A stretch of 64,000 nucleotides of DNA from Rouxiella badensis. GTDB taxonomy: Bacteria; Pseudomonadota; Gammaproteobacteria; Enterobacterales; Enterobacteriaceae. Location: NCBI RefSeq assembly GCF_002093665.1, contig NZ_MRWE01000022.1, positions 19,115 through 83,114 on the forward strand, read 5' to 3'. Under the pieces are notes generated by a model. It saw only the letters and a list, made by a program, of their open reading frames with translations. It was not told the DNA's origin and searched no databases. Numbering within the stretch: position 1 is the first letter of the stretch; each line of letters starts with the position of its first letter. The translations under genes were made by a program, and so were the position numbers. Positions 42,193 through 53,554 of this stretch are shown here, in pieces.

Positions 42193-44628
42193 ATGAGTGC
42201 AATAGCGGTTGCAGCGCCGGCAGGAAGTCGGCAGTTACATAAATTTGGCGGTAGCAGTCTGGCCGACGCAAAGTGTTATCTGCGCGTAGCGGGCATTATG
42301 GCCGAATACGGTAATCCTGGCGATATCATGGTGGTCTCTGCCGCAGGCAGCACGACGAACCAGCTGATTAACTGGCTGAAACTCAGCCAGAATGACCGGA
42401 TTTCGGCTCATCAGGTGCAGCAGGCGCTGCGTCGATATCAGAGTGAGTTGATTACCGCACTGCTGCCACCGGAAATGGCTGAACCGCTGATTGCGACCTT
42501 TATTCACGACCTTGAACGCTTGGCCGTGCTGCTCGACGGCAAAATCACCGATGCAGTTTACGCCGAGGTGGTGGGGCATGGCGAGGTGTGGTCCGCACGC
42601 CTGATGTCTGCGCTGCTTGCCAAAAAGGACATTCCTTCTGCCTGGCTCGATGCCCGCGATTTCCTGCGTGCTGAACGTGCTGCACAGCCGCAGGTAGATG
42701 AAGGCCGTTCTTATCCATTGCTGCAACAGCTTCTGGCGCAGCATCCGCATCAATATCTGGTCGTGACCGGGTTCATCTCGCGCAATGATGCGGGTGAAAC
42801 CGTGCTGCTTGGCCGCAACGGCAGCGACTATTCTGCCACGCAGATTGGCGCGCTGGCGGGCGTAAGCCGAGTCACCATCTGGAGCGATGTCGCCGGTGTT
42901 TACAGCGCTGACCCGCGCAAGGTGAAAGATGCCTGTTTGCTGCCCTTGCTGCGTCTCGACGAGGCCAGCGAGCTGGCGCGTCTGGCCGCCCCGGTGCTGC
43001 ATACCCGTACGCTGCAGCCGGTCTCGGGTAGCGATATCGATTTACAGCTGCGCTGCAGCTATCAGCCGGAACAGGGCTCCACGCGCATCGAACGCGTGCT
43101 GGCGTCCGGGACCGGCGCCAAGATTGTTACCAGCCACGACGATATCTGCCTGATTGAGGTTGCCGTAGCGCCGAGCCATGATTTTGCGCTGGTGCAAAAG
43201 GACGTCGAGCTGGTGCTCAACCGTGCGCAGGTGAAGCCGCTCGCGACCGGCGTTCACGCCGACCGTAATCTGCTTCAGCTCTGCTATACCTCTGAAGTGG
43301 TCAACAGCGCGCTCGCCGTCCTGGAAGAGGCTGCACTGCCGGGTCGGCTGGTGCTGCGTGAAGGGCTTGCAATGGTGGCATTGGTTGGCGCAGGCGTGTG
43401 CAAAAATCCGTTGCACAGCCACCGTTTTTATCAGGAACTGAAAGACCAGCCGGTCGAGTTTGTCTGGCAGGCGGAGGACGGTATCAGCCTGGTGGCCGTA
43501 CTGCGCGTCGGGCCGACCGAGCATCTGATTCAGGGTCTGCATAATACGCTGTTCCACGCCGAGAAACGCATTGGGCTGATGCTGTTCGGCAAAGGGAATA
43601 TCGGCTCGCGCTGGCTCGAGCTGTTTGCCCGTGAGCAGAAAAATATCTCCGCACGCAGCGGCTTTGAGTTTGTGCTGGCCGGCGTGGTCGACAGCAAGCG
43701 CAGCCTGCTAAGCTATGACGGGCTGGACGCCAGCCGTGCATTAGCCTTCTTCGACGATGAAGCGCGTGAGCACGACGAGGAGTCGCTGTTCCTGTGGATG
43801 CGTGCCCATCCTTACGATGATTTAGTGGTGCTTGACGTAACGGCCAGCGCTGAGCTGGCGGACCAGTATCTTGATTTCGCCAGCTATGGTATTCACGTCA
43901 TTGGTGCCAACAAACTCGCCGGCGCATCATGCAGCGACAAGTATCGCCAGATACGCGATGCGTTCGCCAAGACCGGCAGTCACTGGCTCTATAACGCCAC
44001 CGTGGGCGCAGGTTTACCTATCAACCACACGGTGCGTGACCTGCGCGACAGCGGCGACAGTATTTTGGCCATCAGCGGCATCTTCTCCGGCACCCTGTCA
44101 TGGCTATTCCTGCAGTTTGACGGCACGCAGCCGTTTACCGAGTTGGTGGATTTGGCCTGGCAGCAAGGACTTACCGAGCCCGATCCGCGCGTTGACCTGT
44201 CGGGTCAGGACGTGATGCGCAAGCTGGTTATCCTGGCGCGTGAAGCCGGTTATGACATTGAGCCTAATCAGGTTCGCGTTGAATCACTGGTACCGGAAGA
44301 CTGTGCGACTGGCTCCGTCGATCAGTTCTTTGAAGGTGGCGAAGCGCTAAACGAGCAAATGTTGCAACGCCTTGAAGCGGCCAGAGAGATGGGGCTGGTG
44401 CTGCGTTATGTCGCGCGATTTGATGCCAATGGCAAAGCGCGTGTTGGCGTCGAAGCCGTGCGTGAGGACCATCCGTTGGCTTCTCTGCTGCCCTGCGACA
44501 ACGTTTTTGCTATCGAAAGCCGCTGGTATCGTGATAACCCGTTGGTCATTCGCGGACCCGGTGCCGGGCGCGATGTTACGGCCGGCGCCATCCAGTCTGA
44601 TCTTAACCGCTTGACCCAACTGCTTTAA
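42193..44628 (+). CDS. metL: Bifunctional aspartokinase II / homoserine dehydrogenase II
   Basis: An 811-residue fusion. The aspartokinase domain has KFGGSSL at residues 17-23, then ACT-like regulatory segments; the homoserine dehydrogenase domain begins near residue 460 with GKGNIGSRWLELF and ends with the NKLAGASCSDKY, GAGLPINHTVRDL and SGIFSGTLSWLF motifs. It feeds methionine synthesis and is MetJ-repressed rather than feedback-controlled. Three bases after metB with GAGGTAA before the ATG. Confidence 0.96.
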   Translation: MSAIAVAAPAGSRQLHKFGGSSLADAKCYLRVAGIMAEYGNPGDIMVVSAAGSTTNQLINWLKLSQNDRISAHQVQQALRRYQSELITALLPPEMAEPLIATFIHDLERLAVLLDGKITDAVYAEVVGHGEVWSARLMSALLAKKDIPSAWLDARDFLRAERAAQPQVDEGRSYPLLQQLLAQHPHQYLVVTGFISRNDAGETVLLGRNGSDYSATQIGALAGVSRVTIWSDVAGVYSADPRKVKDACLLPLLRLDEASELARLAAPVLHTRTLQPVSGSDIDLQLRCSYQPEQGSTRIERVLASGTGAKIVTSHDDICLIEVAVAPSHDFALVQKDVELVLNRAQVKPLATGVHADRNLLQLCYTSEVVNSALAVLEEAALPGRLVLREGLAMVALVGAGVCKNPLHSHRFYQELKDQPVEFVWQAEDGISLVAVLRVGPTEHLIQGLHNTLFHAEKRIGLMLFGKGNIGSRWLELFAREQKNISARSGFEFVLAGVVDSKRSLLSYDGLDASRALAFFDDEAREHDEESLFLWMRAHPYDDLVVLDVTASAELADQYLDFASYGIHVIGANKLAGASCSDKYRQIRDAFAKTGSHWLYNATVGAGLPINHTVRDLRDSGDSILAISGIFSGTLSWLFLQFDGTQPFTELVDLAWQQGLTEPDPRVDLSGQDVMRKLVILAREAGYDIEPNQVRVESLVPEDCATGSVDQFFEGGEALNEQMLQRLEAAREMGLVLRYVARFDANGKARVGVEAVREDHPLASLLPCDNVFAIESRWYRDNPLVIRGPGAGRDVTAGAIQSDLNRLTQLL

Positions 44629-44632
44629 TTTC

Positions 44633-44667
44633 ATCCCCCTGCACAACTCTGCTGCAGGGGGATTCTT
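44633..44667 (+). terminator. Terminator-like hairpin after metL
   Basis: Eleven-base-pair stem (44633-44643 with 44653-44663) with a 9-nt loop, 5 bp after the metL stop. Only a short TCTTC follows, so termination may be partial. Confidence 0.6.
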
Positions 44668-44773
44668 CATCTCCCTCGCGAACTTGAAATTCTCTCAATT
44701 TGAGTGAAGATTAATCATTGCCCGAAACTATTTTTGAGTTGACTATTTGACCAAAAACCCGCATTTTCTATCT

Positions 44774-44797
44774 ATACGCTTAGACGTCTAGACGCTT
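44774..44797 (+). promoter_or_regulatory. Met boxes (MetJ operator) before metF
   Basis: Consecutive 8-mers ATACGCTT, AGACGTCT (perfect consensus) and AGACGCTT, about 50 bp before the metF start, overlapping the expected promoter. Confidence 0.88.
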
Positions 44798-44832
44798 ATC
44801 AGGCGGCGCCGATAAGTAAAACGATGTGATGA

Positions 44833-45756
<924 letters not shown>

Positions 45757-45857
45757 CGTCGTTGGCTGCTTTTTCATCCCGGTCACTGACTTGTGTACGC
45801 TTCCGGGAATCTGTTCAATTACCCCCAACGCCGCTACCGTTTTAAAGATAATGGCTT

Positions 45858-48503
45858 TTAGCCGGTATTACGCATGCCTGCGGCAACGCCTGCGATAGTC
45901 ACCATCAGCGCCTGCTCGACGCGGGCATCCAGTTCACCTTGTGCCTCAAGCTCGCGCGAGCGATGCAGCAGCTCTGCCTGAAGTACGTTCAGCGGGTCGG
46001 TGTAGACGTTACGCAGCGCGATAGACTCGGCAATCCACGGCAGATCAGCCATCAGGTGATCGTCGTTGGAGATAGCCAGCACAACCTTGATATCGTTACT
46101 CAGCTGCTCGCGCAGTTTCTGGCCCAGCGGCCACAGATCTTTGCTTACCAGACGCTGATCGTAGTACTCCGCCAGCCACAAATCGGCCTTGGCAAATACC
46201 ATTTCCAGCATACCAATACGCGTCGAGAAGAACGGCCAGTCACGGCACATCGACTCGAGTACGTCACGTTTACCTGCATCAACCACCGCCTGTAAACCCG
46301 CACCCGCACCCAGCCACGCAGGCAGCATCAGGCGGTTCTGCGTCCAGGCGAAGATCCACGGGATGGCGCGCAGGCTTTCGACGCCGCCGCTGGCCTTACG
46401 TTTGGCAGGGCGAGAGCCGAGCGGCAGCTTGGCCAGCTCCTGCTCTGGGGTCGCCGAACGGAAGTAAGGCACGAAGTCTTTATTCTCGCGCACGTAGCCG
46501 CGATACATGTTGCAGGAAACCTCGGACAGCTGGTCCATCACCTCGACCCAGGCCTTTTTAGGCTCAGGTGGCGGCAGCAGGTTGGCTTCGAGAATAGCGC
46601 CGGTGTAGAGCGCGAGGCTGCTGATGGTCACTTCCGGCAGGCCATATTTGAAGCGGATCATCTCACCCTGTTCGGTGACGCGCAGGCCGCCTTTAAGGCT
46701 GCCCGGAGGCTGCGACAGCAGCGCCGCGTGAGCCGGCGCACCCCCGCGACCAATCGAACCGCCGCGACCATGGAACAGCGTCAGCAGCACGCCCGCTTTC
46801 TCGCAGGTTTTGATTAACGCATCCTGCGCACGATACTGCGCCCATGAGGCTGCCATAACTCCTGCGTCTTTCGCCGAGTCAGAGTAGCCAATCATCACCA
46901 TCTGTTTGCCCTGAATAAAGCCGCGATACCAGTCAATGCTCAGCAGTTGCGTCATGACGGAGTCTGCATTGTTCAGATCGTCAAGGGTTTCGAACAGCGG
47001 CGCAACCGGCATCGCAAACGGGCAACCCGCTTCTTTGAGCAGCAGGTGAACCGCCAGCACGTCGGACGGGGTACGCGCCATCGAAATGACGTAGGCCGCA
47101 ATCGAGCCTTCTGGCGCTTCGGCCGCAACCTGACAGGTATCCAGCACTTCTTTGGTTTCAGGGCTTGGCGTCCACTTGCGTGGCACCAGCGGACGCGGTG
47201 AGTTCAGTTCGCGGATCAGGAACGCCTGTTTATCGCTCTCGGACCAGCTCTCATAATCGCCCAGTCCCAGGAAACGGGTTATCTCGGCAATGGCCTCGGT
47301 ATGGCGGGTGCTTTCCTGACGGATGTCGATACGCACCAGCGGTACGCCGAAGCAGCGCACGCGGCGCAGGGTATCGAGCAACTGACCGTTGGCAATGATG
47401 CCCATGTTGCAGGCTTGCAGTGACTGATAGCAGGCATACAGCGGCGCCCACAGCTGGTCGTTGTTTACCAGCAGGTCTTTAGGACGCGGCAGGGATTCGC
47501 CTTTCAAGCGGGCTTCCAGATAAGCCTGGGTCGACAGCAGCTGAGTGCGAATATCTTTCATAATGGTGCGATATGGCTCGACGACGTCTTCACCACCGGC
47601 CAGCTCACGCAGCTCAGGCGTTGCTTCGGTCATCGACAGCTCGGAAATCAGTACGTGGATATCGCGCAGGAACAGGTCCGTTGCCTTCCAGCGGCTCAGC
47701 TGGAGCACGTGGCGCGTAATGGCAGCAGTGACGTTCGGGTTGCCGTCGCGGTCGCCGCCCATCCAGGAGGTAAAGCGTACCGGCACGGCTTCGACCGGCA
47801 TTTTGTAGTCAAGTGAGGTTTCAAGCTGTTCGTTGAACTCACGCAGGAAGGCCGGAACGCCTTCCCAGAGGCTGTTTTCAACCACCGCAAAGCCCCACTT
47901 GGCTTCGTCGACCGGCGTTGGGCGAATCTTGCGGATTTCGTCCGTATGCCATGACTGGGCAATCAGCTGGCGCAGGCGGCGCATAATCTGCTTACGCTCA
48001 TAGTCGGCCAGATCGTTATGGTCGAGTTGTTTCAGGCAGTTGTTGATTTCAACAAGCTTGTGGATCAGGGTACGACGAGCAATTTCGGTTGGGTGCGCGG
48101 TTAACACCAGCTCGATCGAAAGCTCTTCAACGGCGTCGCGCAGCTGCTGGTCGGACAGATTCTTCGACTTCAGACGGTCAATCAGCTGGGCCAACGCTTC
48201 AGGGTTGCTGGCTGCCTCGCCGTGCGGAGAAATGCTGTGGTATTGCTCGGCAACGTTGGTCAGGTTAAGGAACTGACTGAATGCACGGGCAACCGGAAGT
48301 AATTCGTCGTTGGATAAATTTTGCAGCGTGGTCAGCAGTTCCTGACGGTCGGCCTCATTACCTGCACGAGAGGATTTAGAGAGTTTGCGGATTTTCTCTA
48401 CGCGATCAAGGACCTGCTCTCCCAGCGTGTCTTTGATGGTCTCTCCAAGCAGTTTGCCCAGCGTGCTGACATTACTTCGCATTGCGGAATATTGTTCGTT
48501 CAT
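45858..48503 (-). CDS. ppc: Phosphoenolpyruvate carboxylase
   Basis: An 881-residue anaplerotic enzyme forming oxaloacetate from PEP and bicarbonate; allosterically activated by acetyl-CoA. Catalytic histidine in [12 protein letters not shown], the glycine-rich loop [12 protein letters not shown] and the C-terminal MRNTG are present. Length close to E. coli (883). Converges on metF across 101 bp, where no strong terminator was recognised. Confidence 0.97.
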   Translation of the reverse strand: MNEQYSAMRSNVSTLGKLLGETIKDTLGEQVLDRVEKIRKLSKSSRAGNEADRQELLTTLQNLSNDELLPVARAFSQFLNLTNVAEQYHSISPHGEAASNPEALAQLIDRLKSKNLSDQQLRDAVEELSIELVLTAHPTEIARRTLIHKLVEINNCLKQLDHNDLADYERKQIMRRLRQLIAQSWHTDEIRKIRPTPVDEAKWGFAVVENSLWEGVPAFLREFNEQLETSLDYKMPVEAVPVRFTSWMGGDRDGNPNVTAAITRHVLQLSRWKATDLFLRDIHVLISELSMTEATPELRELAGGEDVVEPYRTIMKDIRTQLLSTQAYLEARLKGESLPRPKDLLVNNDQLWAPLYACYQSLQACNMGIIANGQLLDTLRRVRCFGVPLVRIDIRQESTRHTEAIAEITRFLGLGDYESWSESDKQAFLIRELNSPRPLVPRKWTPSPETKEVLDTCQVAAEAPEGSIAAYVISMARTPSDVLAVHLLLKEAGCPFAMPVAPLFETLDDLNNADSVMTQLLSIDWYRGFIQGKQMVMIGYSDSAKDAGVMAASWAQYRAQDALIKTCEKAGVLLTLFHGRGGSIGRGGAPAHAALLSQPPGSLKGGLRVTEQGEMIRFKYGLPEVTISSLALYTGAILEANLLPPPEPKKAWVEVMDQLSEVSCNMYRGYVRENKDFVPYFRSATPEQELAKLPLGSRPAKRKASGGVESLRAIPWIFAWTQNRLMLPAWLGAGAGLQAVVDAGKRDVLESMCRDWPFFSTRIGMLEMVFAKADLWLAEYYDQRLVSKDLWPLGQKLREQLSNDIKVVLAISNDDHLMADLPWIAESIALRNVYTDPLNVLQAELLHRSRELEAQGELDARVEQALMVTIAGVAAGMRNTG

Positions 48504-48820
48504 ATTACCTCTGACCCGTTTCTTGTTTGATTTCTTATGTCTTGTAAATAACTTTCACCCGTAAGGCGCATTTGCCTCTGTCTATCCCGCCTTCATGGCA
48601 ATAATCAGTCGTCCAAATTTAGTACTGTAGGAAGTTACCGCAAAAACCCCAATTTCCTTATTAGAAAATCGCTGAATCGAGTAATCAGACTGAAATTTAA
48701 TTACAGCCGGTAGGTTATTAGTCTGGCTAATTGGCCGTTTTGTACAATATCAAAGGGCACCTTTCGATGCCCCTTTTTTTGTTACATATTTTTAACAATA
48801 CTAAAACGAGTTTAGCTGAA
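48504..48820. promoter_or_regulatory. ppc-argE spacer with an orphan terminator
   Basis: A 317-bp region with the ppc promoter at its left part. A hairpin at 48752-48776 followed by T8 is a good rho-independent terminator for the plus strand, yet no plus-strand gene precedes it. It could serve an unrecognised short transcript, or act on the argE transcript from the other side, where the U run is weak. Confidence 0.5.
48752..48781. terminator. Terminator in the ppc-argE spacer
   Basis: Stem GGGCA/TGCCC (48755-48759 with 48768-48772) extended by AAA/TTT, loop of 8 nt with TTTCG, then T7-8 on the plus strand. Minus-strand orientation, matching argE, has only TTTGAT. Confidence 0.7.
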
Positions 48821-49972
48821 TTAGTGATGACAGAAGTGATGAACCACTTGAGTTATCAGTTCGCGCGTCGGTTTGATGAAGGCGGTATCGATATATTCAT
48901 CAGGCTGGTGGGCCTGATCGATTGAGCCAGGACCGAGAACCAGCGTCGGGCACAGTTCCTGAATAAACGGCGCCTCGGTGCAGTAGTTAACGATTTCAGT
49001 TTCGGTTCCCAGCAGCTTCTCGACCACCTGCACCAGGCGGTGATCCGGCGGACATTCATAGCCCGGAATCGGTGGATGCAGCGCTTCAATGGTCAGACGG
49101 CCCGGCCAGCGACTGCTGACAGGCTCAAGCGTTTCGTTAAGCAATTCGTCTAAATCCGACAGCGTCAGGCCCGGCAGCGGGCGAATATCCATGTGCAGTT
49201 CACAGCAGGCACAGATGCGGTTTGCCGCATCACCGCCGTTGATGTGGCCAAAGTTCATGGTCGGATAAGGAATCGCAAAGCCGCTGTGGTTGTAGCGCGT
49301 TTGCAGCGTCTTACGCAGTTCCATCAGATGGGTGATGGAGTCATGCATTAGCTCAATCGCATTAATGCCGCGTGAAGGGTCGCTCGAGTGGCCCGACTGG
49401 CCGGTGATACGAATGGCGTTAGAGATGTGGCCTTTGTGTGCGCGCACCGGTTTTAGCGAGGTTGGCTCACCGATGATGGCGCAGTCTGGACGGATGGCCG
49501 AGGTTTTAGCGAAGTAGCTGGCACCGGCCATCGTCGTTTCTTCATCTGCGGTCGCCAGAATGTACAGCGGCTTGCTGAGCTTCTCGGTATCGATATCACG
49601 TAATGCATCGACGATAAACGCGAAAAAGCCTTTCATGTCAGCGGTGCCCAGTCCGTAGAGCCTGTTTTCGTGCTCGGTTAGGGTGAAGGGGTCGCGCGTC
49701 CAGCGTCCATCATCGAAAGGTACGGTATCGGTATGACCCGCCAACAGCAGGCCGCCAGCACCTTCACCAATGCTGGCCAGCATGTTGAATTTATTGCGCG
49801 TATTAGGTACCGGCTGAATCTCGACCTTGAAGCCCAAATCGCTGAACCAGCACGCCAGCAAGTTGATTAGGGTTTCATTGCTCTGATCCAATGCGCTGTC
49901 GGTGGCACTGATCGAAGGCGTGGCGATTAACTCGCGGTATAGCTCAATAAAAGGAGGTAATTTCATCTTCAC
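48821..49972 (-). CDS. argE: Acetylornithine deacetylase
   Basis: A 383-residue M20 metallohydrolase releasing ornithine from N-acetylornithine. The GTG at 49972 gives [11 protein letters not shown] and the exact E. coli length; an ATG two codons later is also possible. Zinc ligands sit in [29 protein letters not shown] and GEPTSLKP. Divergent from argC, sharing the ARG boxes. Confidence 0.95.
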   Translation of the reverse strand: MKMKLPPFIELYRELIATPSISATDSALDQSNETLINLLACWFSDLGFKVEIQPVPNTRNKFNMLASIGEGAGGLLLAGHTDTVPFDDGRWTRDPFTLTEHENRLYGLGTADMKGFFAFIVDALRDIDTEKLSKPLYILATADEETTMAGASYFAKTSAIRPDCAIIGEPTSLKPVRAHKGHISNAIRITGQSGHSSDPSRGINAIELMHDSITHLMELRKTLQTRYNHSGFAIPYPTMNFGHINGGDAANRICACCELHMDIRPLPGLTLSDLDELLNETLEPVSSRWPGRLTIEALHPPIPGYECPPDHRLVQVVEKLLGTETEIVNYCTEAPFIQELCPTLVLGPGSIDQAHQPDEYIDTAFIKPTRELITQVVHHFCHH

Positions 49973-49997
49973 TGTTGACAGCCTTTGGTTAGGGTAA

Positions 49998-50036
49998 TAT
50001 AAATATTCATGCATTTTATGTGAATAAAAATACATT
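49998..50036. promoter_or_regulatory. Pair of ARG boxes (ArgR operator) between argE and argC
   Basis: Two 18-bp boxes separated by 3 bp, at 49998-50015 and 50019-50036. The second core, TGAATAAAAATACA, differs from the consensus TGAATWWWWATTCA at one position; the first matches 11 of 14. This spacing is the ArgR hexamer arrangement and lies in the argE/argC promoter zone, as in E. coli. Confidence 0.85.
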
Positions 50037-50176
50037 AAGCCGGTTCGTAAGGAAACCCCAAAAACACGCAGGTTTTGGTGTGAATGTAAAAGGGTCGAAC
50101 AGGCTGAATTTCGCGGGCTTCTGGCGTAAAAAACGCAGTGAGCCCTCTATTTTTTAAAAGAAGGTGAACTGAGCCC

Positions 50177-51181
50177 ATGTTGAATACGCTGATTGTTGGT
50201 GCCACCGGTTATGCGGGAGCGGAACTCGCGCTCTACCTAAATCGTCACCCACATATGAACATAACCGGTTTAACGGTTTCAGCGCAAAGTGCAGATGCAG
50301 GAAAGTTACTGTCCGACCTGCACCCGCAGCTGAAAGGCATCGTCGATCTGCCTGTTTTACCTTTGGAAAACGTCGCAGAAGCCGCGAAGGGCGTTGACGT
50401 TGTTTTTTTAGCCACGGCACATGAAGTCAGCCACGACCTGGCACCACAGTTCCTGGCGGCCGGTTGTATCGTGTTCGACCTCTCGGGTGCCTTCCGCGTT
50501 AAAGACCCGGCGTTTTATACTCAGTTCTACGGTTTTGAGCATCAACACCAGGACTGGCTCGACAAGGCTGTTTACGGTTTGGCCGAGTGGCAGGCAGACA
50601 AGCTGAAAGAAGCGCAGCTGATTGCCGTACCGGGTTGCTACCCGACGGCGGCCCAGCTGGCTATCAAACCCCTGTTAGAAAAAGACCTGCTTAATCAGGA
50701 TCAGTGGCCGGTTATCAACGCGACCAGCGGCGTGAGCGGGGCAGGGCGTAAAGCTAGCCTGGGGACCAGCTTCTGCGAGGTCAGTCTGCACGCATACGGC
50801 GTATTCAATCACCGTCATCACCCGGAAATCTCTACCCATCTGGGGACGCCGGTCATCTTCACCCCGCATCTGGGCAGCTTCCCACGCGGTATTCTGGCCA
50901 CCGTGACCTGCCGCCTGAAGCCAGGCGTGAGCGCTGAACAGGTTGCCGAGGCATTCCAGAGTGCCTATGCCAACAAACCGCTGGTGCGTCTATACGATAA
51001 AGGCATGCCGGCGCTGAAGAGCGTGGTGGGTCTGCCGTTCTGCGATATTGGCTACGCCGTTCAGGGTGAGCACGTCATTATTGTTGCGGCAGAAGATAAC
51101 CTGCTGAAAGGGGCATCGGCGCAGGCGGTTCAGTGTCTGAACCTGCGCTTCGGTTTCCCGGAAACGACGTCACTGGTTTAA
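50177..51181 (+). CDS. argC: N-acetyl-gamma-glutamyl-phosphate reductase
   Basis: A 334-residue NADPH enzyme of arginine synthesis, same length as E. coli. The NADP-binding GATGYAGAE lies at residues 8-16, and the catalytic cysteine is in [12 protein letters not shown]. The substrate-site segment HRHHPEI is intact. First gene of argC-argB-argG-argH; the following spacer is unusually long (159 bp) and holds a short hairpin at 51204-51219. Confidence 0.97.
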   Translation: MLNTLIVGATGYAGAELALYLNRHPHMNITGLTVSAQSADAGKLLSDLHPQLKGIVDLPVLPLENVAEAAKGVDVVFLATAHEVSHDLAPQFLAAGCIVFDLSGAFRVKDPAFYTQFYGFEHQHQDWLDKAVYGLAEWQADKLKEAQLIAVPGCYPTAAQLAIKPLLEKDLLNQDQWPVINATSGVSGAGRKASLGTSFCEVSLHAYGVFNHRHHPEISTHLGTPVIFTPHLGSFPRGILATVTCRLKPGVSAEQVAEAFQSAYANKPLVRLYDKGMPALKSVVGLPFCDIGYAVQGEHVIIVAAEDNLLKGASAQAVQCLNLRFGFPETTSLV

Positions 51182-51340
51182 GTGATTGAACTGAATAACA
51201 ATTCGTTAGTTGGCTAACGGATTGTTAATTTTATAAAACACCTTCTTTTGAGCGTTTCTTGATCGCCTCATGGATGGTAAATTAAAGAACAATTAACTCC
51301 CAACCAGGCAGCATCCTCAAATGTACAGGGAGAACGGGGC

Positions 51341-52120
51341 GTGAATATGAATCCATTGATCATCAAGTTAGGCGGCGTGTTACTGGACAACGAAGAAGCA
51401 CTGGAGCGCCTGTTCTCCGCGTTGGTTGCCTACCGTCAGGAATATCAACGCCCGCTGGTGATAGTCCACGGCGGCGGTTATCTGGTCGATGACCTGATGA
51501 AGCGTCTCAACCTGCCGGTGGTCAAGAAGTCCGGTCTGCGCGTGACGCCGGCGGACCAGATTGACATCATCACCGGTGCACTGGCCGGTAGCGCCAACAA
51601 AACGCTGCTGTCCTGGGCGGTTAAAAATGACATTAACGCCGTGGGCCTGTCTCTGGCCGACGGGGGTTCCGTCAGCGTCACGCAGTTGAGCGAAGACCTT
51701 GGCTTTGTGGGTAAAGCCGAAGCCGGTTCTCCGAAACTGATTAACACCCTGACCGCTGCGGGTTACCTGCCCATAGTCAGCTCTATCGGCATCACTGCCG
51801 AGGGCGAACTGATGAACGTCAACGCCGACCAGGCTGCGACGGCGCTGGCAGCTACGCTGGGCGCAGACCTGATTCTGCTGTCCGACGTGAGCGGCATTCT
51901 CGACGGTAAAGGCCAGCGCGTGCCTGAAATGACCGCCGAAAGAGCGGAGCAGATGATTGAGCAGGGCATTATCACCGACGGCATGATTGTGAAAGTGCAC
52001 GCGGCTCTCGACGCAGCGCGCACCTTAGGTCGCCCGGTCGATATTGCCAGCTGGCGTCATGCCGATCAGCTTCCGGCTCTGTTCAACGGCGAAGCCATCG
52101 GCACCCGTATTCTGGCGTAA
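51341..52120 (+). CDS. argB: Acetylglutamate kinase
   Basis: A 259-residue amino-acid kinase phosphorylating N-acetylglutamate. The start is GTG at 51341, 8 nt after GGGAG; an ATG two codons later agrees with the E. coli N-terminus but is too far from the ribosome-binding site. Motifs [34 protein letters not shown] and LLSDVSGIL are present. Arginine-insensitive type judging by the short N-terminus. Confidence 0.95.
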   Translation: MNMNPLIIKLGGVLLDNEEALERLFSALVAYRQEYQRPLVIVHGGGYLVDDLMKRLNLPVVKKSGLRVTPADQIDIITGALAGSANKTLLSWAVKNDINAVGLSLADGGSVSVTQLSEDLGFVGKAEAGSPKLINTLTAAGYLPIVSSIGITAEGELMNVNADQAATALAATLGADLILLSDVSGILDGKGQRVPEMTAERAEQMIEQGIITDGMIVKVHAALDAARTLGRPVDIASWRHADQLPALFNGEAIGTRILA

Positions 52121-52231
52121 GGCCGGGGGGCTCTGGCTCCAATGACCCAAGCCCTAAGAAATTTATAATGTAAAAGCGGTCGGTTATCTCACTGAAACCG
52201 ACAGCGAAATCAGAAATTTAAGGAAATTATC

Positions 52232-53452
52232 ATGGCAGTAACTAAAGGCATCAGCAAAATTGTTCTCGCTTACTCGGGCGGTCTGGATACTTCAGCGATC
52301 ATTCCATGGCTGAAAGAAAACTACGGTAACTGCGAAGTGGTGGCATTCGTAGCCAACATCGGTCAGGACCAGGCAGACCTGGAAGGTATTGAGCAGAAAG
52401 CGCTGGATACTGGTGCGTCAGAATGCCACGTTGTCGATCTGCGTGAAGAGTTCATCAAAGACTACGTTTATCCCGTGCTGAAAAGCGGCGCGCTGTATGA
52501 AGGTACCTACCTGCTGGGCACCTCAATGGCACGTCCATTGATCGCTAAAGCACAGGTTGAGCTGGCGCTCAAAGTCGGTGCTGACGCGGTGTGTCACGGT
52601 GCGACCGGTAAAGGTAACGACCAGGTTCGTTTCGAAACGACCTACACCGCGCTGGCTCCACAGCTGAAAGTGGTGGCTCCATGGCGTGAGTGGGACCTGC
52701 GTTCCCGTGAAGCGCTGCTGGATTACCTGAAAGTGCGTAACATCAAGACCACTGCGTCTCTGGAAAAAATCTACAGCCGTGACGAAAACGCCTGGCACAT
52801 CTCTACCGAAGGCGGCGTGCTGGAAAGCCCTTGGAATGCAGCGAACAAAGACTGCTGGGCATGGACCGTTGCACCTGAAGATGCGCCGGACGAAGCCGAA
52901 CTGGTGACCATCAAGGTTGAGAAAGGCGAAGTGGTTGGCGTGAATGGCCAGGAACTGAGCCCGTTCAAATGTCTGGAAGCGTTGAACGCGCTGGGCGTGA
53001 AACACGGCGTGGGCCGTATCGACATCGTTGAAAACCGTCTGGTAGGCATCAAATCTCGCGGTTGCTACGAAACCCCAGGCGGCACCATCATGATGGCTGC
53101 ACTGCGTGGCGTTGAGCAGCTGGTTCTGGACCGCGACAGCTTCAAATGGCGTGAGCAGTTGGGTCAGGAAATGTCTTACGTTGTGTACGACGGCCGTTGG
53201 TTCGCGCCTCTGCGTGAGTCCATTCAGGCAGCCGCCGACTCTCTGGCGCAGGACGTTAACGGTGAAGTGGTTGTCAAGCTGTACAAGGGCACCGCAACCG
53301 CAATTCAGAAGAAATCAGCCAACAGCATGTACTCTGAAGAGTTCGCGACCTTCGGCGAAGATGAAGTGTATGACCACAGCCACGCGGGCGGCTTCATTCG
53401 TCTGTTCTCCCTGTCTTCACGTATCCGTGCGCTGAACGCAGCCAAGAAATAA
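52232..53452 (+). CDS. argG: Argininosuccinate synthase (about 400-residue type)
   Basis: A 406-residue ATP-dependent enzyme joining citrulline and aspartate. The P-loop [12 protein letters not shown] is at residues 12-23 and [13 protein letters not shown] marks the citrulline/aspartate site. This is the widespread shorter subfamily; E. coli K-12 has the distinct 447-residue form at another locus. Placement inside the arg operon between argB and argH is the Serratia/Yersinia arrangement. AAGGAAATTATC precedes the ATG. Codon use is strongly biased. Confidence 0.96.
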   Translation: MAVTKGISKIVLAYSGGLDTSAIIPWLKENYGNCEVVAFVANIGQDQADLEGIEQKALDTGASECHVVDLREEFIKDYVYPVLKSGALYEGTYLLGTSMARPLIAKAQVELALKVGADAVCHGATGKGNDQVRFETTYTALAPQLKVVAPWREWDLRSREALLDYLKVRNIKTTASLEKIYSRDENAWHISTEGGVLESPWNAANKDCWAWTVAPEDAPDEAELVTIKVEKGEVVGVNGQELSPFKCLEALNALGVKHGVGRIDIVENRLVGIKSRGCYETPGGTIMMAALRGVEQLVLDRDSFKWREQLGQEMSYVVYDGRWFAPLRESIQAAADSLAQDVNGEVVVKLYKGTATAIQKKSANSMYSEEFATFGEDEVYDHSHAGGFIRLFSLSSRIRALNAAKK

Positions 53453-53473
53453 GCGTTAGCAATAAGCGTTACA

Positions 53474-53503
53474 TCAGGCGTGCGAGACACCTCGCATGCC
53501 TGA
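53474..53503 (+). repeat. Strong hairpin in the argG-argH spacer
   Basis: A 13-bp stem (53474-53486 with 53491-53503, one G-U) with an ACAC loop. No T run follows, so it is unlikely to be a terminator; an mRNA-stability or processing role between the cistrons is possible. Confidence 0.6.
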
Positions 53504-53554
53504 ATCATCTCTTCAAATATCACTTCTTAAGCAAGTAAAGTCGGGAGCATTATC

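Noticed and set aside
42235..43002. A 255-codon minus-strand frame inside metL
   Set aside because: Antisense to the aspartokinase domain; no independent evidence.
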